Origin: an uncultured Phascolarctobacterium sp.
GTDB lineage: Bacteria; Bacillota; Negativicutes; Acidaminococcales; Acidaminococcaceae
Assembly: GCA_900547415.1 (NCBI GenBank)
Contig: URGS01000046.1
Location: 1 to 7,895, forward strand
Reading direction: 5' to 3'
Length of the DNA: 7,895 bases
Shown here piece by piece: positions 1 to 5,734 of the stretch. Positions within the stretch are counted from its first letter, which is position 1, and each line of letters starts with the position of its first letter. Both the position numbers and the translations under genes were made by a program. Under the pieces are notes generated by a model. It saw only the letters and a program-made list of their open reading frames with translations. It was not told where the DNA came from and ran no database searches.

Positions 1-55
1 CTCAGGAGCTAGTGGGGGCAACCCCGTGGAGGTTCAACTCCTCTCTACCGCACCA
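1..55 (+). tRNA. tRNA-Leu (anticodon CAG), 3' part only
   Basis: The window opens at the first base of the anticodon loop (CTCAGGA, anticodon CAG at 3-5). What follows is the 3' side of the anticodon stem (GCTAG), a long class-II variable arm (GGGG-CAA-CCCC), a T-arm with the TTCAA loop motif, the 3' acceptor strand CTACCGC, a discriminator A and an encoded CCA at 53-55. The long variable arm and CAG anticodon indicate leucine, reading CUG codons. The 5' half lies outside the window. A T-rich 33-nt spacer with no strong hairpin separates it from the next tRNA, so the two are probably co-transcribed. Confidence 0.93.
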
Positions 56-88
56 TTTTTTTATTCAAACCCTTATTCCCAAAGAAAT

Positions 89-174
89 GCGGTTGTGGTG
101 GAACGGCAGACACGCCACTTTGAGGGGGTGGTGGGAGAAATCCCGTGTGGGTTCAAATCCCACCAACCGCACCA
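89..174 (+). tRNA. tRNA-Leu (anticodon GAG)
   Basis: A complete 86-nt class-II tRNA. Acceptor strands GCGGTTG (89-95) and CAACCGC (164-170) pair perfectly. The anticodon stem CCACT/GGTGG closes the loop TTGAGGG, which puts anticodon GAG at 122-124 (leucine, codons CUC/CUU). The variable arm is GGGA-GAAA-TCCC, the T-loop begins TTCAAAT, the discriminator is A171 and CCA is encoded at 172-174. It forms a tandem leucine-tRNA pair with the gene to its left and is followed 47 nt later by an intrinsic terminator. Confidence 0.96.
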
Positions 175-221
175 TATGAATACTACAAACCCTATATTTA
201 TATGGTTTTTCAAGACTTTTC

Positions 222-256
222 GACCATTAGGTTTTTATAACCTAGTGGTCTTTTTT
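222..256 (+). terminator. Rho-independent terminator of the tRNA-Leu operon
   Basis: Arms GACCATTAGG (222-231) and CCTAGTGGTC (241-250) pair over 10 bp with a single G-U wobble around a 9-nt loop, followed directly by TTTTTT. Its position 47 nt after the second tRNA marks the end of that transcription unit. Confidence 0.9.
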
Positions 257-474
257 GTTGTCTGAAACACGCTACTTACTGAAAAAAGTAGGTTTCAGTT
301 CCTTAATTCTGTGTCGTCAATATATACCATACAAGTAGTATGGTGGGTTTCAAAACATAGAAAAGAGGTGATTTTACAAGAAATTTCATTGTCTAAATGT
401 GAAATATTTGTGAAATGATTTGAATGCTTTACGGTAAATAGTATGTAACAGAAAAAAGTTTTTTAGCCTATGTT
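257..474. other. Intergenic stretch with hairpins and short repeats, no gene recognised
   Basis: No convincing coding region is visible here. It contains a stem with arms 262-268 plus 272-277 against 286-298 (13 bp with a 3-nt bulge and no T-tract). A second, perfect stem ACCATAC-AAGTA-GTATGGT lies at 326-344. Three TGAAAT/ATTTCA half-sites occur at 383-388 (inverted), 400-405 and 411-416. A Shine-Dalgarno-like GAGGTG at 365-370 is followed only by a 16-codon GTG frame (368-418) that soon stops. The stretch could be an untranslated regulatory region, an operator or a decayed gene; the sequence alone does not decide. Confidence 0.5.
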
Positions 475-505
475 TTGACTTTGATGCAACCGTTGCTGCT
501 ATTCT
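475..505 (+). promoter_or_regulatory. Candidate promoter for the 26-codon ORF
   Basis: TTGACT at 475-480 resembles a sigma-A -35 box. TATTCT at 500-505 is preceded by TGC (497-499), an extended -10 arrangement. The 19-nt spacer is long but tolerable for an extended -10. Transcription would start near 512, about 23 nt upstream of the GGAGG ribosome site of the small ORF. This is inferred from motifs only. Confidence 0.35.
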
Positions 506-546
506 TGTTTGTGTTTGCATTACCAGCTTTATTTGGAGGACTGATA

Positions 547-627
547 ATGATTTGGCGGAGCACGGTTTTGGCTAGAGTGTTCCCTGTAGTATGGGTGCTT
601 ACTTTAATGAAACTCTATAATGAATAA
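547..627 (+). CDS. Small hydrophobic peptide, 26 aa, function unknown
   Basis: The ORF starts at ATG 547, with a perfect GGAGG at 535-539 and a 7-nt spacer, and ends with TAA at 625-627, four bases before a strong terminator stem. The 26-residue product has a charged start (MIWRS), a hydrophobic core rich in V, L, F and W (roughly residues 7-20) and a polar tail ending KLYNE. It would suit a single short membrane span. The same frame is open upstream to 442, and ATG 484 would give 47 aa with a second hydrophobic stretch, but neither ATG 484 nor the TTG codons at 475 and 481 has a ribosome site, so 547 is preferred. I do not recognise a family; size and hydrophobicity resemble type I toxin peptides or small membrane regulators, but nothing identifies either. 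The coherent promoter, ribosome site and terminator are the main argument that it is real. Confidence 0.45.
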   Translation: MIWRSTVLARVFPVVWVLTLMKLYNE

Positions 628-630
628 AAT

Positions 631-680
631 AATCCAGTTTGCTGTAGCTAATTTAGTACAGTAAACTGGATTGTTTTTTA
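631..680. terminator. Bidirectional terminator between convergent genes
   Basis: Arms 631-646 (AATCCAGTTTGCTGTA) and 657-672 pair over 16 bp with one G-U, with a 10-nt loop. On the plus strand the stem is followed by GTTTTTTA, just after the 26-codon ORF. On the minus strand it is followed by a T-rich tract (ATTTTATTC), just after the stop of the DUF401 gene at 678. It therefore probably ends both convergent transcripts. Confidence 0.88.
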
Positions 681-1895
681 CCAAGTAAAATATGTATATA
701 CGCTGAAAACCGTTAGGATAATCAGTTCGCAGTAAAAAATGGGACGGAGCGTACCTAAGAAGCTGGATTTAAAGTAATCCATTGTTACTACAAGGCACAT
801 GTGAGTTGGTGTAAGCATTTGTCCTGCTACTCCAAAGGCCATAGCTACACCTGCAAGGTTCAGATTACCTGTTCCCATAGCTGCAACAATTGGCATAACA
901 ATGGCAACATGACCTTGGGACATACCTGTAAGCAGACCAATAATGAAGGACACACTGGCTATGATTACTGGTACGGGCAGAGGAGAGTTTTGAAAGGCGG
1001 TGACAATTTCTGTCAGCACATTAGAAACTGTAAGAATCTGGATAAAGTATAAAATGCAAATAACGTTGATAAACATTTTCCAGTCACAGGCACCAAGGAT
1101 GATTTCCTTCAGGTTAACAGTGCGTTTAGCCAGCCGCAGAACAAAATAAAGTCCTGCAGTTACCATACCCATAGACATGGAAGCATTGAAGTCAAAGAAT
1201 ACAACCAGGATGAAGGTAAGTACGACGGGAGAAAGAGAAAGAAGCAAATCATAGATGTTTTTTTGCTTTTCTTCATTATCAGGAGCTTTAGCTTGAACTT
1301 CTGTAGTTTTGATGGGAGAAATAAGTACTAACCAATTGGCTGCAAAGGCAAGCACTGTGAGCCAGCAAAGATGAGTTATGAATTCGCTGAAGGCAACACC
1401 AGCAATGCTGCAGGCCATAATCATACCAGGAATAATAGGACTGGCAAATTCAAAGATATGGCGAAAAGCAAAATTAATGGCTGCCTTATGCTCATTGCTA
1501 AGATTCAGACCTTTGCTTGCTTCTTCGACGATTGGTGCGGAAAAGCGTGCACCGCCTAGAGATGGAAGTAAGCCTAAAAAGGCAGGCATTATGGCTAATG
1601 TGAACTTGGCACTGGAAAAGGCTCTCTGCAGAGATGCAACCATTCCAGATAAGGCTCCGCTAGTACGCAGCTCGATTTCCAGACACATAACAAAGTAAAG
1701 TGCCAAAATAATATCATAGGTACGGGACATGGTAAGGGTTTCACCTAATGCCTGATAAAGTACGCTGAACTGTGGTGTTTTTACGGCCCAGATTAAAAGT
1801 CCGCCTGCCAGCATGCAGGGACCAATGGGAATATGACGGCGCATAAGATAAAGAATCAGCACCATGGTAATTATAAGCAGGATAAAAATGTTCAT
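678..1895 (-). CDS. DUF401 family (COG1906-like) integral membrane protein, probable transporter
   Basis: A 405-residue, very hydrophobic protein with about ten predicted membrane spans and a polar cytoplasm-like linker near residues 195-215 (KTTEV...DNEEKQK). Features typical of the family are LLPSLGGARFSAPIVEEAS (109-127), FRHIFEFASPIIPGM (144-158), GLLTGMSQGHVAIVMPIV (320-337) and GQMLTPTHMCLVV (358-370). The blocks at 109-127 and 320-337 look like matching elements of two halves, each a GLL..(S/T)G...P pattern, as expected in ion-transporter-superfamily proteins with duplicated halves. The family has no experimentally settled substrate that I know of; a carboxylate or amino-acid-like solute carrier is a guess. 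Start ATG (complement of 1893-1895) is preceded on the minus strand by AGAAAGG at good spacing. It is transcribed alone, divergently from the ATPase gene, and ends at a bidirectional terminator. Length and ends look intact. Confidence 0.85.
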   Translation of the reverse strand: MNIFILLIITMVLILYLMRRHIPIGPCMLAGGLLIWAVKTPQFSVLYQALGETLTMSRTYDIILALYFVMCLEIELRTSGALSGMVASLQRAFSSAKFTLAIMPAFLGLLPSLGGARFSAPIVEEASKGLNLSNEHKAAINFAFRHIFEFASPIIPGMIMACSIAGVAFSEFITHLCWLTVLAFAANWLVLISPIKTTEVQAKAPDNEEKQKNIYDLLLSLSPVVLTFILVVFFDFNASMSMGMVTAGLYFVLRLAKRTVNLKEIILGACDWKMFINVICILYFIQILTVSNVLTEIVTAFQNSPLPVPVIIASVSFIIGLLTGMSQGHVAIVMPIVAAMGTGNLNLAGVAMAFGVAGQMLTPTHMCLVVTMDYFKSSFLGTLRPIFYCELIILTVFSVYTYFTW

Positions 1896-1930
1896 AATAT
1901 TTGCCTTTCTAAAAAATAATAGTGAATATT

Positions 1931-1959
1931 ATTATAAGGGCTTTCTGCAAAAAAATATA
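1931..1959 (-). promoter_or_regulatory. Promoter of the DUF401 gene
   Basis: On the minus strand a perfect TATAAT (complement of 1931-1936) lies 35 nt upstream of the start codon. At 17-nt spacing the -35 position (about 1954-1959) reads TATATT, a poor match to TTGACA. A good -10 with a poor -35 suggests that an activator is needed; the repeated motif just upstream is the candidate binding site. Confidence 0.5.
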
Positions 1960-1994
1960 GTGATTTCTTACAGAAGGTTTAGAAGCTTACAGAA
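1943..1994. promoter_or_regulatory. Cluster of three TTCTGTAA-type elements, candidate operator
   Basis: TTCTGCAA at 1943-1950 faces TTACAGAA at 1968-1975, forming a near-perfect inverted pair (one mismatch). A second TTACAGAA at 1987-1994 repeats the first with a start-to-start distance of 19 bp, close to two helical turns, and both copies are preceded by C and followed by A/G-rich bases. The cluster lies between the minus-strand -10 (1931-1936) and a plus-strand TATAAT (2004-2009). The layout suits a dimeric transcription factor controlling the DUF401 gene and perhaps also the plus-strand transcript. No regulator gene is in the window. Confidence 0.4.
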
Positions 1995-2070
1995 AGTGTT
2001 GCTTATAATACATTTTAGAAAATAAAATACTGAATGACTGTGCTGAAATTTTTGCTGGTGGGCTTATTGC

Positions 2071-2099
2071 TTTACCAGCTCTTTTATTTGGTCTATAAT
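2071..2099 (+). promoter_or_regulatory. Promoter of the ptuA-ptuB pair
   Basis: TTTACC (2071-2076), exactly 17 nt, then a perfect TATAAT (2094-2099). Transcription would start near 2106, giving a leader of about 47 nt with the GGAGG site at 2142-2146. A second plus-strand TATAAT at 2004-2009 has no good -35 box. Confidence 0.55.
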
Positions 2100-2152
2100 A
2101 AGCATAGATGATGGATTAATGGAACGGTAAACCTTATGTATGGAGGCGCAGT

Positions 2153-3469
2153 ATGCGTATTAAAAAGTTACATCTGCAGAATTTTCGCTGCTATGAAAGT
2201 TTGGATATTGACTTTGAGTCAGGGCTGACTGTAATTGTTGGTGAGAATGGCAAAGGCAAGACTGCCATCTTTGACGCATTGGCGATTGCCATGGAGCCCT
2301 ATCTGGCAGCCTTCGGCGTTGTGGGTAAACAGATTTCCCAAAAGGATGTAAGGCGTATTCCTATCTATATGGAGGACGGCAAGCACATTAAAAGCATGCA
2401 GAGCCTTTATCCTGTAAATATTTCCATGGAAGTTTGTACCTCTGACGGACAAAGTCTTGTAAGTGAGCGTACATTGGGCGAAAACAGCAATGTTATTGAA
2501 AACTCAGGCGATTTAGCAGCCTATGGTGCAGAAAAAAATGAGGCCATTGCTGCAGGTGAGCCCGTTGTATTGCCTGTATTGGCTTATTATGGAACATCTC
2601 GCATTTGGGTGGATAGTCATCTCAATCTTTATGGCACTAAGGCTTTAGAGGAGCGTGGAGCTGGCTATGAGGAATGTCTGGAGCCTTCGTCTTCCTTTCA
2701 TACCTTTGGCCGCTGGTTTGAACAGATTACAAAATGTGCCGATAAAAGTGAATATCCTGAGCTTGAGGGGCGTTTCTGCGTGATTAAGGACGCTATTCAG
2801 CTGGCTACAAACGCCTGCATGAAAAGCACGGGCCTAAGAGATATTTACTTTAACCATAATCTTGAATGTTTTGTTGTCAGTCACCCTGACACCGGCGAGA
2901 TGATTGTCAGTGATTTGAGTGATGGCTTCCGCAGCATTATCAGCATGGTTTCAGATTTGGCCTATCGAATGGTAAGGCTTAATCCTCATCTTGATGCGGA
3001 AACAGCATTGAAAACACCTGGTGTTGTTCTAATTGATGAAATTGATATGCACTTGCACCCGATTTGGCAGCAGACCATTATGGGAGATCTGCGTTCTGCA
3101 TTCCCTAAGGTACAGTTTATTATTACTACCCATAGTCCACAGGTATTAAGCAGCGTACGTTCTGAGACTGTACGTGTACTCCGTTGGGGCAAGCATTTTG
3201 AGGGCGTTGGCAGAGTAGAGTTTTCTTTGGGCGCTGAAAGCTACCAGCTGCTAAAGAGTATTCAGAATGTTGATCCGCGGCCAAGTACTTTGCCCATTGT
3301 CCGCAAGCTTTATCAGTATCTGGGACTTGTAAGCCAGGATAAATGGGATACGGATGAGGCTAAGGCGCTGCGCAAGGAGCTGGATGAATGGGCAAAGGGT
3401 AACGAGCCTGCCCTGCTGCGTGCTGATATGGATATCAGAATGCGTGCCTTTCGGAGGAAACGCCCATGA
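2153..3469 (+). CDS. ptuA: PtuA-like ABC-type ATPase of a Septu anti-phage system
   Basis: A 438-residue soluble ATPase of the RecF/SMC-like AAA_21/AAA_23 (COG3950) kind. The N-terminus IKKLHLQNFRCYESL is the usual first strand of this class. Walker A is GENGKGKT (30-37); YYGTSR (145-150) lies about where a Q-loop would fall; the ABC signature is LSDGFRS (255-261); Walker B is VVLIDEID (291-298) followed by MHLHP as D-loop; the switch histidine is in TTHSP (325-329). All nucleotide-binding elements are intact. There is no Toprim nuclease domain, so it is not an OLD/GajA protein. Start ATG 2153 has GGAGG 6 nt upstream. The stop overlaps the next start (ATGA, 3466-3469), implying translational coupling with the HNH nuclease. 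In characterised Septu systems PtuA is the ATP-binding component that forms a complex with nuclease PtuB; that role is transferred here from the gene pairing. The tail (about 395-438) is charged and ends in a basic cluster (RAFRRKRP). Confidence 0.85.
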   Translation: MRIKKLHLQNFRCYESLDIDFESGLTVIVGENGKGKTAIFDALAIAMEPYLAAFGVVGKQISQKDVRRIPIYMEDGKHIKSMQSLYPVNISMEVCTSDGQSLVSERTLGENSNVIENSGDLAAYGAEKNEAIAAGEPVVLPVLAYYGTSRIWVDSHLNLYGTKALEERGAGYEECLEPSSSFHTFGRWFEQITKCADKSEYPELEGRFCVIKDAIQLATNACMKSTGLRDIYFNHNLECFVVSHPDTGEMIVSDLSDGFRSIISMVSDLAYRMVRLNPHLDAETALKTPGVVLIDEIDMHLHPIWQQTIMGDLRSAFPKVQFIITTHSPQVLSSVRSETVRVLRWGKHFEGVGRVEFSLGAESYQLLKSIQNVDPRPSTLPIVRKLYQYLGLVSQDKWDTDEAKALRKELDEWAKGNEPALLRADMDIRMRAFRRKRP

Positions 3470-4245
3470 AGCGTGTGTATAAAAGTCCGCAGGAGCCAGA
3501 AGCTCTGCGCCGCTACCGTCTTGCTCATCCTGACGAGACCTGGGAGCACTTCCGCAGACGTACAGGTGACGGATACAAGCAAATCAAACGGCAGATACTG
3601 CAGGATCAGCATGGATTGTGTGCCTACTGTGAGATAAGCATTAAGCATGCTGAGAACGAGGGAGAGGTTGATGATTTTAGGGTGGAGCATTTTTATCCTA
3701 AACGGTCTTCTATGGAGGTTGGCCACAACTACCACCTTGATTGGCGCAATCTTTTGGGCGTATGTCATGGAGGCAGTCAGCCTGATGTTCCTGATTCTGA
3801 ATGGCGTTATTCTGAGAAAAAATATGACCGCAGCTGTGATGTCCCCAAGGGTGGCAAGCCCATTGCCGATTTGATTTTAAATCCCTTGAAAATTCCTGCA
3901 GACAGACGTATTTTTGCCTATAAGGAGCATACTGGTCAGATGCTTGTTGACAGAGCTACCTGCCCCAAGTATTTACGCCGTAAGGCAAAGCGTACTATTA
4001 GAGAGCTTAATCTCAACGCACCTCGTCTGATGAGAATGCGTCTGGAGGTTATTCAGACTATGCAGGACACTATTTCTGAATATATGCAGCAAGGCTATGA
4101 GCTGGAAGAGGTGTTGGATGTCTTGGCTGATAACTATCTGTTCCCCAACAGTGAAAATCAGTGTCTGCCCTTCTTTTCCGTTATCCGTTGGTACTTAGGT
4201 GATGCCGCTGAGATGGCGTTAAAAAAGGAAAAATATCGTTTATAA
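3466..4245 (+). CDS. ptuB: PtuB-like HNH endonuclease (TIGR02646 type)
   Basis: A 259-residue protein with the HNH/zinc pattern of TIGR02646 nucleases, the PtuB component of Septu and of the Ec78-type retron effector. Visible elements: CAYCE (C52, C55), VEHFYPKR with the likely metal-binding histidine H75, W-RNLLGVC (W93, N95, C100), C124 as probable fourth zinc ligand, and LILNPL (137-141), a family hallmark. After residue 160 the chain is basic and helical (RRKAKRTIRELNLNAPRLMRMR), plausibly contacting nucleic acid or the partner ATPase. ATG 3466 overlaps the ATPase stop by 4 bp and has its own GGAGG at 3453-3457. The expected role is cleavage of invader DNA (or another nucleic acid) once PtuA senses infection; trigger and target cannot be read from the sequence. 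The gene looks intact and is followed at once by a terminator. Confidence 0.87.
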   Translation: MKRVYKSPQEPEALRRYRLAHPDETWEHFRRRTGDGYKQIKRQILQDQHGLCAYCEISIKHAENEGEVDDFRVEHFYPKRSSMEVGHNYHLDWRNLLGVCHGGSQPDVPDSEWRYSEKKYDRSCDVPKGGKPIADLILNPLKIPADRRIFAYKEHTGQMLVDRATCPKYLRRKAKRTIRELNLNAPRLMRMRLEVIQTMQDTISEYMQQGYELEEVLDVLADNYLFPNSENQCLPFFSVIRWYLGDAAEMALKKEKYRL

Positions 4246-4252
4246 GCTTTTT

Positions 4253-4294
4253 ATCCTGCTTTAGGTAATCTTAAAGCAGGATTTTTCTTTTTTT
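4253..4294 (+). terminator. Rho-independent terminator after ptuB
   Basis: A perfect 11-bp stem, ATCCTGCTTTA (4253-4263) with TAAAGCAGGAT (4272-4282), 8-nt loop, followed by TTTTCTTTTTTTT. It begins 8 nt after the ptuB stop and separates the defence pair from the pgm-galU operon. Confidence 0.93.
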
Positions 4295-4364
4295 AGAAGA
4301 ATAATTAAAGTGGTTTATATGCCTGGGTCTATTAATTATTTGAGTATAGAAGGAGAATTTTAGA

Positions 4365-5732
4365 ATGGAAGTTACCAATAAGGCTTTTAAGGCTTATGAT
4401 GTACGCGGCGTTTACCCTGATGAGGTTAATGAAGAGCTGGCGTATCGTGTAGGCCGTACTTTCTCTGCCATGTTCGCTGCTGAGACCGTCGTTGTAGGTC
4501 ATGATATCCGTTTAAGCGGACGCAGTATTGTAGACGCTTTGACAGAAGGTCTGCGTCATGGTGGCACCAAGGTTTATGATATTGGTCAATGCGGTACAGA
4601 AATGATTTACTTTGCTACTGCTCACCTGCGTGCTGATGGCGGTATTATGGTTACTGCTAGTCACAACCCCAAGGAATACAACGGCATGAAGCTTGTTCGT
4701 CGTGATTCCCGTCCTATTTCTGCTGATACGGGTCTGAAGGAAATTGGCGAAATGGCTATTGCTGCTAATTTTGTGCATCAGCTTGTTCCTGGCAAGGCAA
4801 TGGGCACAGTGGAGAAGCTGGATATTATGCCTGATTATATTGAGCATCTGCTGACTTATGTTGATATGGCTGCTCTTAAACCCATGAAGATTGTTGCTAA
4901 TCCTGGCAATGGCGGTGCAGGTCCTATCTTAAAGGAGCTGGCTAAGCATTTGCCCTTTGAATTTATTACTCTTAATGAAGCTCCTGACGGCACCTTCCCT
5001 AATGGTGTTCCTAACCCCTTGCTGCTGCCTAATCGTGAGGCTACTGCCAAGGTGGTACGTGAGCATAAAGCAGATTTGGGTATTGCCTGGGATGGCGATT
5101 TTGACCGCTGCTTCTTGTTTGACGAAAATGCAGACTTTATTGAAGGCTACTATATTGTTGGCTTGTTGGCGGAAGTGTTCCTGCAAAAAGAGCCAGGTGC
5201 CAAGATTATGTATGATCCCCGCCTGACCTGGAATACAGAGGCTATTTTGGAAAAGGACGGCGGCATACCTGTTCGCTGCAAGAGCGGTCATGCCTTCATG
5301 AAGGAGTGCATGCGTGCTAATGGTGTTTTGTACGGCGGCGAAATGTCTGCTCACCATTACTTCCGCGATTTTTCCTACTGCGACAGCGGTATGATTCCCT
5401 GGCTGCTTGTTACCGAGCTGATGTGCCGTACTGGCAAGAAGCTTTCCCAGCTGGTTGGTGAGCGTGTGGAAATGTTCCCCTGCAGCGGCGAAATCAACCG
5501 CAAGGTAGAGGACTCTGCAGCTGTTTTGGCAGCTTTGGCTGAAAAGTATGCTGATGGCCAGCAGGACCATATGGATGGTTTGAGTGTTGCTTATGATAAT
5601 TGGCGTTTTAACGTACGCGTATCTAACACTGAGCCTGTAATGCGTCTCAATTTGGAGACTAAGGGCGATGTAAAATTGATGGAAGAAAAAACTAAAGAGC
5701 TGTTGGCTCTTATTGGCGGCGAGGAGGCATAA
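4365..5732 (+). CDS. Phosphoglucomutase / phosphomannomutase (alpha-D-phosphohexomutase)
   Basis: A 455-residue cytoplasmic mutase of the bacterial PMM/PGM (AlgC/ManB-like) group, interconverting hexose 6- and 1-phosphates. N-terminal KAYDVRGVYP (9-18); phosphoserine loop VTASHNPKEYNGMKLV (96-111) with catalytic S99; magnesium loop DGDFDR (243-248) binding through the three aspartates; sugar-recognition loop GEMSAH (325-330); domain-4 phosphate loop RVSNTEPVMRLN (418-429). All four domains are present at normal length. Start ATG 4365 is preceded by AGGAG at 4351-4355. I see no confident promoter in the 70-nt gap after the ptuB terminator; TTAAAG 4305-4310 with TATTAA 4330-4335 is a weak candidate. 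It lies 2 nt upstream of galU, so glucose-1-phosphate for UDP-glucose is the probable main output. Glucose versus mannose preference cannot be told from sequence, so no symbol is given. Confidence 0.93.
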   Translation: MEVTNKAFKAYDVRGVYPDEVNEELAYRVGRTFSAMFAAETVVVGHDIRLSGRSIVDALTEGLRHGGTKVYDIGQCGTEMIYFATAHLRADGGIMVTASHNPKEYNGMKLVRRDSRPISADTGLKEIGEMAIAANFVHQLVPGKAMGTVEKLDIMPDYIEHLLTYVDMAALKPMKIVANPGNGGAGPILKELAKHLPFEFITLNEAPDGTFPNGVPNPLLLPNREATAKVVREHKADLGIAWDGDFDRCFLFDENADFIEGYYIVGLLAEVFLQKEPGAKIMYDPRLTWNTEAILEKDGGIPVRCKSGHAFMKECMRANGVLYGGEMSAHHYFRDFSYCDSGMIPWLLVTELMCRTGKKLSQLVGERVEMFPCSGEINRKVEDSAAVLAALAEKYADGQQDHMDGLSVAYDNWRFNVRVSNTEPVMRLNLETKGDVKLMEEKTKELLALIGGEEA

Positions 5733-5734
5733 GA

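Noticed and set aside
164..174. tRNA 3' end as an integration site for a genomic island covering the defence pair
   Set aside because: I found no direct repeat of the tRNA 3' end elsewhere in the window, and no integrase gene.
26..265. 79-codon plus-strand ORF over the tRNA region
   Set aside because: It runs through both tRNA-Leu genes and the terminator stem, has no ribosome site, and its peptide is simply translated tRNA sequence.
368..418. 16-codon GTG frame near a GAGGTG sequence
   Set aside because: The GTG is part of the supposed ribosome site, leaving no spacer, and the frame ends quickly.
484..627. 47-codon longer form of the small ORF
   Set aside because: ATG 484 has no ribosome site and would lie at or upstream of the proposed transcription start; ATG 547 has a perfect GGAGG. 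It cannot be fully excluded.
1378..1698. 106-codon plus-strand ORF inside the DUF401 gene
   Set aside because: An antisense shadow of a membrane protein whose motifs are clear on the minus strand.
2034..2111. 25-codon hydrophobic ORF between the two -10 boxes and ptuA, similar in size to the 547-627 peptide and sharing TVL near the start and YN near the end
   Set aside because: It has no ribosome site, and the best ptuA promoter (2071-2099) lies inside it. The likeness to the other peptide is too short to support homology.
1896..2152. Retron msr-msd RNA upstream of ptuA
   Set aside because: No reverse transcriptase gene is present, and the segment is occupied by divergent promoters without the long paired RNA structure expected of a retron.
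4929..5570. 213-codon minus-strand ORF inside the phosphohexomutase gene
   Set aside because: An antisense shadow of a well-conserved enzyme gene; the peptide has no recognisable domain or ribosome site.
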